Positions 28,383 to 36,444 of a stretch of 64,000 bases of DNA are shown here, one piece after another; position 1 is the first letter of the stretch, and the number at the start of each line of letters is the position of its first letter. The translations under genes and the position numbers were made by a program. Origin of the DNA: Nocardia macrotermitis (lineage in GTDB: Bacteria; Actinomycetota; Actinomycetes; Mycobacteriales; Mycobacteriaceae); the NCBI RefSeq assembly GCF_009604405.1, contig NZ_WEGK01000004.1:555598-619597 (forward strand), read 5' to 3'. The notes beneath the pieces were generated by a model. That model was not told where the DNA came from, did no database searches, and saw only the letters and a list, made by a program, of their open reading frames with translations.

Positions 28383-28904
28383 ATGACTGACGCTAGCAAG
28401 TCTTCAAATACGGGCCCATTGGCAAGTCTGATCACGGAAGCACAGAATGGAAACCTGAGCGTCAGTTTCGACAAATCCGATGTGGTTGTCAACGCAGATG
28501 AGTTCGTCTACATAGAGCGCGACTGCCAAGCCATGAAGCAGAAGATTCAGGACTTGCAGAGAATCGCGGACCGCATAGCCAACCGAAGCGACTGGGGTCT
28601 CGGCGACCGCACCGATGGACTGACCTCCGCACCGACACTTGTATCAAGATTCCGAAGCAAGGCAGCCAAAGCTGGCATCGCTGCCACAGACTCGGATGAC
28701 AATGTATATGACATACTAAGCGCTCATTACAAGATTATCGATGACCTCGAAACGCTACATCGAACCATCGCCGAGAAGTTCGTAAATGCAGATACAGAAT
28801 TCGCCGCCGAGTACAATAGATTGAAAGCCGATCTACCGAAGAGTCCGATTTCGACAAACATTCAACCCGGCATCGTGGTGAGCGGCGTAGGAAAGTCGAT
28901 CTAA
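28383..28904 (+). CDS. Helical ESX-associated protein (partner of PPE-like protein)
   Basis: Protein of 173 residues, mostly long helices (VYIERDCQAMKQKIQDLQRI; ILSAHYKIIDDLETLHRTI; KFVNADTEFAAEYNRL). No WXG turn is clear, but a WGLGD lies between the helical stretches. Position, coupling (TAATG overlap with the next gene) and helical content suggest the PE-like partner of the following PPE-like protein. The DNA is markedly AT-richer than its surroundings and uses codons such as ATA, AGA and CTA that are rare elsewhere in the window, pointing to horizontal transfer. Confidence 0.6.
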   Translation: MTDASKSSNTGPLASLITEAQNGNLSVSFDKSDVVVNADEFVYIERDCQAMKQKIQDLQRIADRIANRSDWGLGDRTDGLTSAPTLVSRFRSKAAKAGIAATDSDDNVYDILSAHYKIIDDLETLHRTIAEKFVNADTEFAAEYNRLKADLPKSPISTNIQPGIVVSGVGKSI

Positions 28905-30064
28905 TGGTTTCCTACGAATCGGCAAAGATTCCCGGAAACGGCGAGAATGCCGACAGCTACTCACATTGGGATATTTACAACAAGTTCAATCCGCTGGACA
29001 CCAACAAGGCTCACTCAGCGCTACAGGATTACGACAAGCTCGCCCAGGAGTGGTCCGCTGCGTCGGCGTTCTTCGCCTCGCGCATCCAGCATTCGAGCTC
29101 AGCCGCTTGGCAGGGCAAGGCTGCCGACGCGTCCCGCACCGCGATCTCCAACTACACCCAACGTGCCGAAGATCTCACCGACGCATTGAAGGCACTGTCC
29201 ACCCAGGTCACCACTGCGGTAGACGGTGTCAATAACACCAAACACGGTGTCGCGGAACCGATGCAGCACGTAAGTCGCTGGAATTTCTGGGACGGCGATT
29301 TCATGTGGCATCACGGCTCACGATCGAAGCAGAAGATCGACCAGGCTCGCGACGAAGCTCGCGAAGCAATGAAGAACAACTACGTTAAAAACTTCGTTGG
29401 AGCCGACAAAAGCATCCCTGTAATTCCGAAACCGAACGAAATCAGCAACCCGCTGTACACCTATACGCCCACCAGTTCCACCCTGTACACCCCGAACTCC
29501 GGCACCAACCCCAGCGACAGCGGCGCAAACCACAGCGGCACGAGCGGCAACAACGGAAGCCAGTCGGACACCTCGTCGAGCCAGTCGAATTCCACGTCGA
29601 CAGCGGGTTACGCATCGTCGTCCATGCCGACGATGTCCGGGTATTCGAGTTCGACCGCTACCACGCCCAGCAGCTTTTACAGCGGAACGTCACCGACTTC
29701 CACGACTCCGAGCAATTACAGCGGGCTCGGCAGCGGAACGGGCGGTGACAGTGCATTGAACGGACTGGGATCGTCGGCCGGTGGCGGTGGATTGGGCAAG
29801 AGCGTGCCGGGCACCGGATCCAACGCGACCGCGGCGGCTGCGAATGCCGCGAAGGCTGCCGGTAATACGGCTGGCAATCTGGCCGGCATGGGCGGAATGG
29901 GCGGCGCGGCAGGCAAGAGCGGCAGCGACGACAAGGAGCACTCACTTCCGGATTGGCTCCGGAATATGGAGAACACGCTGGACCTCCTCGGTCCTGAAAT
30001 CAAAACTCTTCCCGGCGGTGTCATCGGCGGGGATCGCGAGCCGCCTTCCGACAACCGCGGCTGA
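28904..30064 (+). CDS. PPE/WXG-like secreted protein with Ser/Thr/Gly-rich tail
   Basis: Protein of 386 residues. The N-terminal helical domain has a WQG turn (SSAAWQGKAADASRTAI) and long helices (DYDKLAQEWSAASAFFASRI; AEDLTDALKALSTQVTTAV). A low-complexity Ser/Thr/Asn/Gly tail covers residues 190-350, and a short conserved-looking end reads SLPDWLRNMENTLDLLGPEI. This is the architecture of ESX substrates that need an EspG chaperone, and an EspG gene follows. ATG overlaps the preceding stop. Confidence 0.75.
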   Translation: MVSYESAKIPGNGENADSYSHWDIYNKFNPLDTNKAHSALQDYDKLAQEWSAASAFFASRIQHSSSAAWQGKAADASRTAISNYTQRAEDLTDALKALSTQVTTAVDGVNNTKHGVAEPMQHVSRWNFWDGDFMWHHGSRSKQKIDQARDEAREAMKNNYVKNFVGADKSIPVIPKPNEISNPLYTYTPTSSTLYTPNSGTNPSDSGANHSGTSGNNGSQSDTSSSQSNSTSTAGYASSSMPTMSGYSSSTATTPSSFYSGTSPTSTTPSNYSGLGSGTGGDSALNGLGSSAGGGGLGKSVPGTGSNATAAAANAAKAAGNTAGNLAGMGGMGGAAGKSGSDDKEHSLPDWLRNMENTLDLLGPEIKTLPGGVIGGDREPPSDNRG

Positions 30065-30184
30065 TCGCCGAATCCCGACGAATACCCGGTTGTCCGACGC
30101 ATCGACGCGTCGACCCGCGCACATATTCCAAATATCATCGTCCCGGTACGGAAACGACCGGGATTCGTGTTCGAAGGATGTTCG

Positions 30185-30949
30185 ATGGCCGAATGGAGTT
30201 GGGAGCCCGAGGATTTCGCCGCGCTGTGGCTCGGTGACGCACGCGATCGGCTGCCGAGCCCGCTGAGCTACACCAGCAGCCTCCCGACCCAGGACGATGT
30301 CCGCCGGCATCGTCAGCAGGTGCACGGCCGGTACGACGCGGACGAGCGTGACCTGATCGAAGTCGCCTTCCGGACTCTGACCGACGCCGAACTGCGCATC
30401 CAGATCCACGGCCAGTCACGGGCACTCGGCAACGGCAAGACCCGGGACTACCGAATCCTCGGCGCGCGAACGAGATTCAACGCGATGATGCTCACCCAAA
30501 CCGCCGACCCGGGCCAGGACGGCGTCGACGGCACCGTGCGCTGCCGCCTGTTCCGCACCGAGCAGCTGGCCCCGCGCCTGGCGAATATCGTGCCCTCCTT
30601 CCCACCGGGCAAGGAGAAGCCCGATACCTTCCACTTCGAGGACATCCGCCGTCCCGCACAGGGTTTCAGCCGCAATACCCCACGCGACCGCTACGACCGA
30701 CTGTCCAAGCGCCCTGTCGACGGCGGCGGCACCGCCGCCCTGTTCACCGGCTCGGTCTTCCACACCCTCAACCCTTGGTACGCAGTGCAATGGGTCGACG
30801 TCGGCCGAGACGGCCGCTATCTACAACAACGGACCAGGGAACACCTCACCATCCGCCCCGCCAGCCCCCAAGACCTCACCACCACTTTCCAAACCTGGAT
30901 AGAACGAGCCCTCGAGCGCCTCCGCGAGGACGAACCCGATACCTGGTGA
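30185..30949 (+). CDS. EspG-family secretion chaperone
   Basis: Protein of 254 residues. The start MAEWSWEPEDFAALWLGDARDR (first 20 residues used for recognition) and segments EVAFRTLTDAELRIQIHG, RVLGA-like YRILGARTRF and GSVFHTLNPWYAVQWVDVGRDGRYL are typical of EspG, the cytosolic chaperone that binds the tip of PE/PPE-type substrates. It should serve the 28383/28904 pair. The ESX apparatus itself must lie elsewhere in the genome. Confidence 0.85.
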   Translation: MAEWSWEPEDFAALWLGDARDRLPSPLSYTSSLPTQDDVRRHRQQVHGRYDADERDLIEVAFRTLTDAELRIQIHGQSRALGNGKTRDYRILGARTRFNAMMLTQTADPGQDGVDGTVRCRLFRTEQLAPRLANIVPSFPPGKEKPDTFHFEDIRRPAQGFSRNTPRDRYDRLSKRPVDGGGTAALFTGSVFHTLNPWYAVQWVDVGRDGRYLQQRTREHLTIRPASPQDLTTTFQTWIERALERLREDEPDTW

Positions 30950-30984
30950 CTCCCATGGCGATCCACTACCGCAGGCGGACGTCC

Positions 30985-31021
30985 GCGATCCCGCAGCCAT
31001 AGGCCACGGCTGCGGGATCGC
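30985..31021 (+). terminator. Hairpin after espG
   Basis: A perfect 14-base-pair stem, GCGATCCCGCAGCC at 30985-30998 with 31008-31021, and a 9-base loop, 35 bases after the espG stop. No T run. Confidence 0.7.
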
Positions 31022-31117
31022 TGCCCGACCTACCGCATCTCGATCCGTACGAGTCGATCCCGTCGAAAGAGAAGATTTCCGAATCCGCTACTCCGCTGCG
31101 TGGCGGGATGCACACTG

Positions 31118-31840
31118 ATGCGTATGAGCTTCGGGGGGCCGAACGATCGCAGACCGCGAGGGGAATGGGCTTGGCCCGCATCGAGTTTGCTCGGCGGGCT
31201 CACCACACCTTCGCGTAAGCGGATGCTCGCGCTGGGCGTGCGGGTGTGGTATCCGGCGGATCGAATACTCATGCGGGAGTCCGAGGACACCACTTTCGTG
31301 ATGATACTGCTGGACGGTGTGGTCAAGGCGACCGGGCGCACCCACGACGGCCGGGAGGCACTGCTGGCCGTGCGCATGGGCGGCGATCTGGTCGGCGAGT
31401 TCGCCGGCCTGGACGGTCGTCCCCGCTCGGCGACCGTGACCAGCTGTGGCCCGCTCGCGGCGCTGACGGTCACCCGCGCCGAATTTCTCGACTGCCTGCG
31501 GCGAGATCCAGCGATCGCGCTGGCGGTCAACGAAGCGATAGTCACCAAGTTGCGCGTGGCGAACAGTCGCCGAATCGATTTCACCGGCTGCGATGTCGCA
31601 ACCCGGCTGGCCCGGGTGCTCCACCAGATCGCGATGACCTACGGCGAACGCGTGGGTGGCGGCGCGGTGATCCGTTGGCCGATAACGCAACCGGAGCTGG
31701 CCACCCTGTCGGGCGCGGCCGAGCCCACCGTCCACAAGGCGCTGCGCGCGCTGCGGGATTCAGGCGCGATATCCACTGGATATCGCAGTATTCGAATCGA
31801 GGATCTGGCGCTGTTGAGCCGTATGGCTTTCGCCGAATAG
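31118..31840 (+). CDS. Crp/Fnr-family transcriptional regulator
   Basis: Protein of 240 residues: an N-terminal cyclic-nucleotide-binding-type beta-roll (LGVRVWYPADRILMRESEDTTF; GDLVGEFAGLDGRPRSATVTS) and a C-terminal winged helix (WPITQPELATLSGAAEPTVHKALRALRDSGAI). The PRSATVTS stretch sits where CRP binds the cAMP phosphate. Start 31118 or 31124 (both ATG, in frame). It lies directly upstream of the ATPase/cyclase-like pair, which makes a cyclic-nucleotide link worth testing, though the 139-base gap allows independent expression. Confidence 0.85.
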   Translation: MRMSFGGPNDRRPRGEWAWPASSLLGGLTTPSRKRMLALGVRVWYPADRILMRESEDTTFVMILLDGVVKATGRTHDGREALLAVRMGGDLVGEFAGLDGRPRSATVTSCGPLAALTVTRAEFLDCLRRDPAIALAVNEAIVTKLRVANSRRIDFTGCDVATRLARVLHQIAMTYGERVGGGAVIRWPITQPELATLSGAAEPTVHKALRALRDSGAISTGYRSIRIEDLALLSRMAFAE

Positions 31841-31979
31841 CGCGGGGAGGGAACGGGAGGGAATCCGATAATTCGACGGTATCTCCGCGCGGCGACGGGG
31901 ATAGCGTCGCAGCAGGACAAAAGCAACGGCGGAAGGGGCTACTTCCGTCGAATCTCGCACGGGGAAAGCGATTTCAGCC

Positions 31980-34193
31980 ATGAGTGATCCACAATATGCT
32001 GCTGGACAAGATGATTCGGTGAACGGTGAGCAGTACCGGGTTGACATCGGCGGCGATGCGACGGCTCCGATCGTCGCGGGCCACAACAACGTCGTCATCA
32101 GTGCCACCGGGTCATCGGTCAACGTACTGATGCCCAAGGAGGAGCCTGCACCGGTACGCCTCGAGCGGATCGAGCTGCTACCCGCTCAGCAGCCCGAACC
32201 ACTCGGCCGCGCAAGCGAACTCGCAACACTGTCCGCCGCACTCCGGAACGGCGGTGCGGTACAACTGTGCGGCCCGTTCGGAGTCGGCAAGAGCACGCTG
32301 CTGCGATACGCGGCACGGACGTTCGCTGGCGGACCCGACGGCACGATCTTCGTGAGTGCGGCCGGTGGTGAGGTCTCCGACGTGGCTCAGCAGATCTTCG
32401 AGGCATGTTACAAACCGATGGGTCGGCCGTATCTGCCGTTGCCGACCGAGCTGCGCAGGCTGATGACGGGTGTGCGGGTGACGGTCTACGTCGACGACGC
32501 GGACCTCACACTCCAGCAGATGCGCGATCTCACCGACGCGGTACCAGACGGCACCGTCGTCTTCGCGGCGGCCGAGCGGTCGCCGCTGGAGGGGGTGACG
32601 GTACTGGAGCTCGCTGGCCTCGACCGCGACTCAAGCTTGAAATTGTTGCGTACCAGCATGAATCGTTCATTGTCCGAGTCGGAGACAGCTGCCGCCGAAG
32701 AGTTGTGGAGGGCGGCGGATGGCAGGCCACTACTGCTCAAGCGCGCGGCCGGGATCGCGGGTGAGCAGCCGGGCGCGCTGCCGAAACCCGGGCAGATCGC
32801 AGAATTCGTCCCGATGCTGCGGAACCACCTGGACGACACGTCGAAGCAGATTCTGAACCTGCTGGCAACGCTCGAGGGAGCCGAACTGTCGGTGGCACAT
32901 ATCGAGGGGTTGTGTGACGGCAGCGGGGCCGCTCGGCTATGCGATCGCATGGTCGCTCTCGGCCTGCTCGCGCGCACCGAAACCGGATATTGCTGCGCAT
33001 TGGATATTGTTACAGTGCTGGATGATTCGGATCGTTATCCGATCGCCGGGCTGTGTGTGTACTTCACCCGGTGGGCGCGACGGGCGGGTGTCGAGCGTGC
33101 CGAAGTCGCGGCCGCCGGTCCGGCGCTGGAGAAGGTGCTCGAATTGGCCCAACGCGCGGGGCAGCCGAAACTTGCTGTCGCACTTGCCCGCGCGACCTCA
33201 CCGGCCATGGCCCGAGCACTGCGGTTCGGGATGTGGGGCCGGCTGCTCGGTTGGGGCTGGCTCGCCGCCGAGGAGTCCGGGGATCGTGCTGCGGCAGCGT
33301 ATTTCATGCACGAGGAGGGTATCCGCAGCATGTTCACCGGCCGTCGGGTGCTCGCCGTCGCACTGTTGGCCGAGGCGGCTGTGCGCTGGCTGGAGCTGGG
33401 TAACCAGCATGCCGCGACGACGGCGGCGAATGCCCAGCAGTATCTGCTGCCACACGATCCCACGGCAATATCCTTGGGGGCCAACGGGATCGGCGCGTCG
33501 CCGGGGTCTACGACGCCAGTGCACGCCGCAGCATCCGGACACACTGCGGCGACGCATATGACCGGGCTGGTCGTTCCGCCGTCTGGGCCGCATACGGTGT
33601 CGTTGCAATTGCCGCATTACGCCGGATCGGCTCTGACATCAGCCGCGGGTCACGGGAGTTCGGTCGGAGCGGCACACACGGTGGCGGCGAAATCGGTTGC
33701 GGCTTCGGCGGGAACGAATGTCGTCAGTGGTGCGGCCGGTGTTGGCGGTGCGAGTGCGGCGGCGGGGTCGGCAGTACTCGCCAAAGCCATCGCCGGGGTG
33801 ATCGCCGCAGTCGTATTCTTCGTGGCTGGGCCACGCATCATCGCAGAGGTTCGCCAGGCGATCGAGTCGGCGACCGAACACGGAATCGTCGGTACATGGA
33901 ATGGTCCCACCGGGACGTTCAGAATCACAACATCGGGATCTGGCAGATATACGGTACCGATGAAATCCGAGATCGGTTGCTCCAACAGGGAAGATGTCAC
34001 CTTGACCGGCAACGATCAGAGTGCGAGTGGAACGGCTCCTATTTTCGATACGAGCACGTGCGCGATCGACGGGTACGGCACCATCACGCTGTCCGTATCC
34101 TCGGACGGAAATACCCTGACCGAGACGATGAGCGCTCCGAGTTCCTCAAACTGCGAGAATTGTGACAGCAGGACCTACACCCGCAAGCACTGA
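31980..34193 (+). CDS. Transmembrane STAND-like P-loop ATPase with amyloid-type N-terminal motif
   Basis: Protein of 737 residues. In order: an N-terminal motif of about 21 residues (19-39) centred on APIVAGHNNVV, which aligns without gaps to the next protein's N-terminus; a P-loop ATPase with Walker A GPFGVGKST (98-106) and Walker B VTVYVDDAD (about 160-170); a helical segment (about 290-500) that may be a winged helix plus repeats; a Gly/Ala/His-rich linker; one membrane helix (AIAGVIAAVVFFVAG, about 603-620); and an outside beta-rich domain of about 100 residues starting IVGTWNGPTGTFRIT with four Cys, two in NCENC. It looks like a membrane-anchored NLR-like sensor. The family is not named with certainty. 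Confidence 0.65.
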   Translation: MSDPQYAAGQDDSVNGEQYRVDIGGDATAPIVAGHNNVVISATGSSVNVLMPKEEPAPVRLERIELLPAQQPEPLGRASELATLSAALRNGGAVQLCGPFGVGKSTLLRYAARTFAGGPDGTIFVSAAGGEVSDVAQQIFEACYKPMGRPYLPLPTELRRLMTGVRVTVYVDDADLTLQQMRDLTDAVPDGTVVFAAAERSPLEGVTVLELAGLDRDSSLKLLRTSMNRSLSESETAAAEELWRAADGRPLLLKRAAGIAGEQPGALPKPGQIAEFVPMLRNHLDDTSKQILNLLATLEGAELSVAHIEGLCDGSGAARLCDRMVALGLLARTETGYCCALDIVTVLDDSDRYPIAGLCVYFTRWARRAGVERAEVAAAGPALEKVLELAQRAGQPKLAVALARATSPAMARALRFGMWGRLLGWGWLAAEESGDRAAAAYFMHEEGIRSMFTGRRVLAVALLAEAAVRWLELGNQHAATTAANAQQYLLPHDPTAISLGANGIGASPGSTTPVHAAASGHTAATHMTGLVVPPSGPHTVSLQLPHYAGSALTSAAGHGSSVGAAHTVAAKSVAASAGTNVVSGAAGVGGASAAAGSAVLAKAIAGVIAAVVFFVAGPRIIAEVRQAIESATEHGIVGTWNGPTGTFRITTSGSGRYTVPMKSEIGCSNREDVTLTGNDQSASGTAPIFDTSTCAIDGYGTITLSVSSDGNTLTETMSAPSSSNCENCDSRTYTRKH

Positions 34194-34218
34194 CACTCGA
34201 TCGGACAAAGGACACCTC

Positions 34219-34998
34219 ATGGCCGACGAGCCAGACACCCACATCCGTATCCATATCGAGGGCGGTGCCCACGGCCCCGTCATCGGCGGTCACGGAAACC
34301 GCGTCGAACATCACGCCCCGGCTGCACACGACCACGAGACTCTCTCTGCCACAAAAGATCCCGTTGCTCAACCCAGACAGTACCGAGCACTGCTCGCGGT
34401 GGACATCGAGCGTTCGGCGGGACGCGGCGACACCGCGCTCGGGATGATCCGCGATGCGCTACAGACGGCATTGCGAGAGTCGTTGCAGCGCAGTGAGATC
34501 GATTGGGACGACTGTTCGCGCCACGATCTCGGTGACGGTATGCGGGTGATCGTACCCGCGGGCATTCCGAAATCCCGTTTGATTCATCCACTGCTGCACG
34601 AACTTTCGGCCCGCCTGCGCGCCCACAATCGAATGTCCGCAGAGCTGACGCAGATCCGAGTCCGGGTCGCCCTGCACGCTGGCGAGGTGCACATGGCCCA
34701 AGGTGAGGAAGCCAGTGGAGGCCCGTTGGAGGTGCTCGCCCGACTGCTGGACGCCCCAGCGGCGCGCGACGCCCTGACACAGGCACCTCCGACGATCACC
34801 ACTGCGGCAGTGCTGTCACAACACTTCTTCGAGGACACCGTCGGGCACGACTACCCTGGCATCGATGACGCGGCCTTCCATCGAATCACGGTGCGCGTCA
34901 AGAAATTTGCCGCCGACGCCTGGCTCTACCGTCCCGAGCTTCCCTCACCACCACCCGAGTCACCCGACGTTCAGCCGTCCCGAATCGTTCTACGGTGA
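34219..34998 (+). CDS. Nucleotidyl-cyclase-like protein sharing the ATPase N-terminal motif
   Basis: Protein of 259 residues. Residues 9-29 (ending GPVIGGHGNRV) align with residues 19-39 of the upstream ATPase: Arg, Ile, Ala, Pro, Gly-His, Asn and Val are in register. After a linker comes a class-III cyclase-like fold: RALLAVDIERSA (position of the first metal Asp), RHDLGDGMRVIVPA, VRVALHAGEVHMAQ and GGPLEVLARLLDAPAARDAL. Some catalytic residues of true cyclases are not evident, so it may be a degenerate or differently acting effector. The ATG at 34219 is preferred because of AAAGGAC upstream; it begins 25 bases after the ATPase stop. Confidence 0.65.
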   Translation: MADEPDTHIRIHIEGGAHGPVIGGHGNRVEHHAPAAHDHETLSATKDPVAQPRQYRALLAVDIERSAGRGDTALGMIRDALQTALRESLQRSEIDWDDCSRHDLGDGMRVIVPAGIPKSRLIHPLLHELSARLRAHNRMSAELTQIRVRVALHAGEVHMAQGEEASGGPLEVLARLLDAPAARDALTQAPPTITTAAVLSQHFFEDTVGHDYPGIDDAAFHRITVRVKKFAADAWLYRPELPSPPPESPDVQPSRIVLR

Positions 34999-35152
34999 GC
35001 AGCCATGCCTCGGACCATCTACGCGACACAACATGGCACACTGAACGTCCACCCCGACCCCGGCGCATGAGAGCATCCGACAATGTCCGAAATATTCGAA
35101 TTCGGATACCGTACGCATCCGATACTCGCCGCCGAACTACCGACAAGCCGAC

Positions 35153-35569
35153 ATGCGTAAACACCGAGTTGTCGCGTGGTCGCAGGTTGCACTGGTGGGG
35201 GTCGGGATGGTCGCAGCGGCAGTCGGCAGTGCGCTGGAATCCGATTGGGGTGCAAGGATTCTCGTTGACGGGTGGTGCGGGATTCAGGGTGGTCTACTCG
35301 GCCTGTTGCTCGCGGTTCTGATCCGGCAGCGCAGTGACCGTGTGATTCGGGCCTGGTTCCTATCACTGTGCGTGCTCGGTGTCGGCGGCTATGTGGCGTT
35401 TCGGCTCACGACGAGTGGGGCCGATGGGGAGAACATCGGGCTCGGGATGGTTGCGCTGGTCGCCACGATGGTCGGGTTGTCGGGCATCTTCGGGACGGTC
35501 GCGGTTGTGGTCGGCGGGCTCCGGCGTGGTGCGGAATCACCTGCGGACCGGCCGTCCGATGGTTCGTGA
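35153..35569 (+). CDS. Small hypothetical membrane protein
   Basis: Protein of 138 residues with about four hydrophobic helices (AWSQVALVGVGMVAAAVGSA; GGLLGLLLAVLI; WFLSLCVLGVGGYVAF; MVALVATMVGLSGIFGTVAVVV) and a charged tail. No family recognised and no good ribosome-binding site at the ATG. It may belong with the ATPase/cyclase-like pair 154 bases upstream, but nothing shows this. Confidence 0.5.
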   Translation: MRKHRVVAWSQVALVGVGMVAAAVGSALESDWGARILVDGWCGIQGGLLGLLLAVLIRQRSDRVIRAWFLSLCVLGVGGYVAFRLTTSGADGENIGLGMVALVATMVGLSGIFGTVAVVVGGLRRGAESPADRPSDGS

Positions 35570-35579
35570 ATCATGCTTG

Positions 35580-35599
35580 ACCTCAATGAAAGTTGAGGT
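35580..35599. promoter_or_regulatory. SoxR-like (MerR-type) operator before the PPOX gene
   Basis: ACCTCAATGAAAGTTGAGGT: the seven-base arms ACCTCAA and TTGAGGT match the arms of the SoxR box exactly, at the same total length of 20 bases. A TTGACC that could serve as a -35 element overlaps its left end. A SoxR-like activator is not encoded in this window. Confidence 0.6.
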
Positions 35600-35613
35600 T
35601 CGAGGATGGGGGT

Positions 35614-36024
35614 ATGACTCTGATCGAGATCGAGGCGGCATATCTCCGGACGCAGGAGCGCGGGCGGCTGGCCACCGTCGCGCCCGGGGGTGCGCCGCAG
35701 AACAAACCCGTCGGGTTCACGTACAACGCCGAGCTCGGGACCATCGACGTCTACGGCATGAATATGGAGAATTCGGCGAAGTACCGGAACGTCATGAGCA
35801 ATCCCGAGGTCGCCTTCGTCGTCGACGACGTCTTCGGGGAGGGGTCGGAAGGGGTGCGTTTCCTGGAGATTCGCGGTCGCGCCGAGACTGCGGTCGGTGA
35901 CACTCCCGATGATGACGGGCATCTGAGCAGGCATTTCATTCGCATCCATCCGCGTCGGATCACCGGCTGGAACATCCTTGCCGATCGGCCCGGCTTCTAC
36001 ACCCGCGATGCGCGAGCCGACTGA
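35614..36024 (+). CDS. PPOX-class F420-dependent oxidoreductase
   Basis: Protein of 136 residues of the split-barrel flavin/F420 family: RTQERGRLATVAPGGAPQNKPVGF at the start (recognised by GRLATV and KPVGF), NSAKYRNVMSNPEVAFVVDD and RGRAETA. This group (TIGR03618-like) reduces substrates with coenzyme F420 or acts on flavins. The SoxR-type operator 15 bases upstream suggests induction by redox-active compounds. Start at 35614 after GAGGATGGGGGT. Confidence 0.85.
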   Translation: MTLIEIEAAYLRTQERGRLATVAPGGAPQNKPVGFTYNAELGTIDVYGMNMENSAKYRNVMSNPEVAFVVDDVFGEGSEGVRFLEIRGRAETAVGDTPDDDGHLSRHFIRIHPRRITGWNILADRPGFYTRDARAD

Positions 36025-36069
36025 ACCACCCGGTTGTGCGCGTCCACCCATCGGGGCTAACATCGCCAT

Positions 36070-36444
36070 ATGACGATGAAAGCGTCGAGCATCGCTGTAG
36101 ATCGGGTCGAGCTGATCCCGGCCGCCGCACTGTTCCGCTCGCTGGGTGACCCTGCCCGGCTGGCGATCGTGCGACGGTTGGCGACCGGGCCCGCGCGGGT
36201 GACGGATCTGGTCGAGGCACTCGGTTTGGCGCAGTCGACAGTCTCGAAACATCTTGTGTGCCTGCGTGATTGCGGGCTCATCGACTCCGAACCGGTGGGG
36301 CGGGCGTCACTGTTCCGGTTGACCCGCCCGGAGTTGGTGCAGATGCTGTCCGCGGCGGAGGAAGTACTGGCCGCGACCGGGAACGCGGTCGCGCTGTGCC
36401 CCGAATACGGCATCGATTCGTGCTGTTCAGGAGATGCGTCGTGA
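36070..36444 (+). CDS. ArsR/SmtB-family metal-sensing repressor
   Basis: Regulator of 124 residues. The winged helix reads LFRSLGDPARLAIVRRLATG, VTDLVEALGLAQSTVSKHL and CLRDCGLIDSEPVGRASLF. Two Cys flank the recognition helix (VCLRDCGL) and the tail has LCPEYGIDSCC, a Cys-rich end of the type that binds Cd/Pb or Zn in CmtR-like sensors. It overlaps the following transporter gene (GTGA), so it presumably controls its own operon in response to metal. Confidence 0.88.
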   Translation: MTMKASSIAVDRVELIPAAALFRSLGDPARLAIVRRLATGPARVTDLVEALGLAQSTVSKHLVCLRDCGLIDSEPVGRASLFRLTRPELVQMLSAAEEVLAATGNAVALCPEYGIDSCCSGDAS

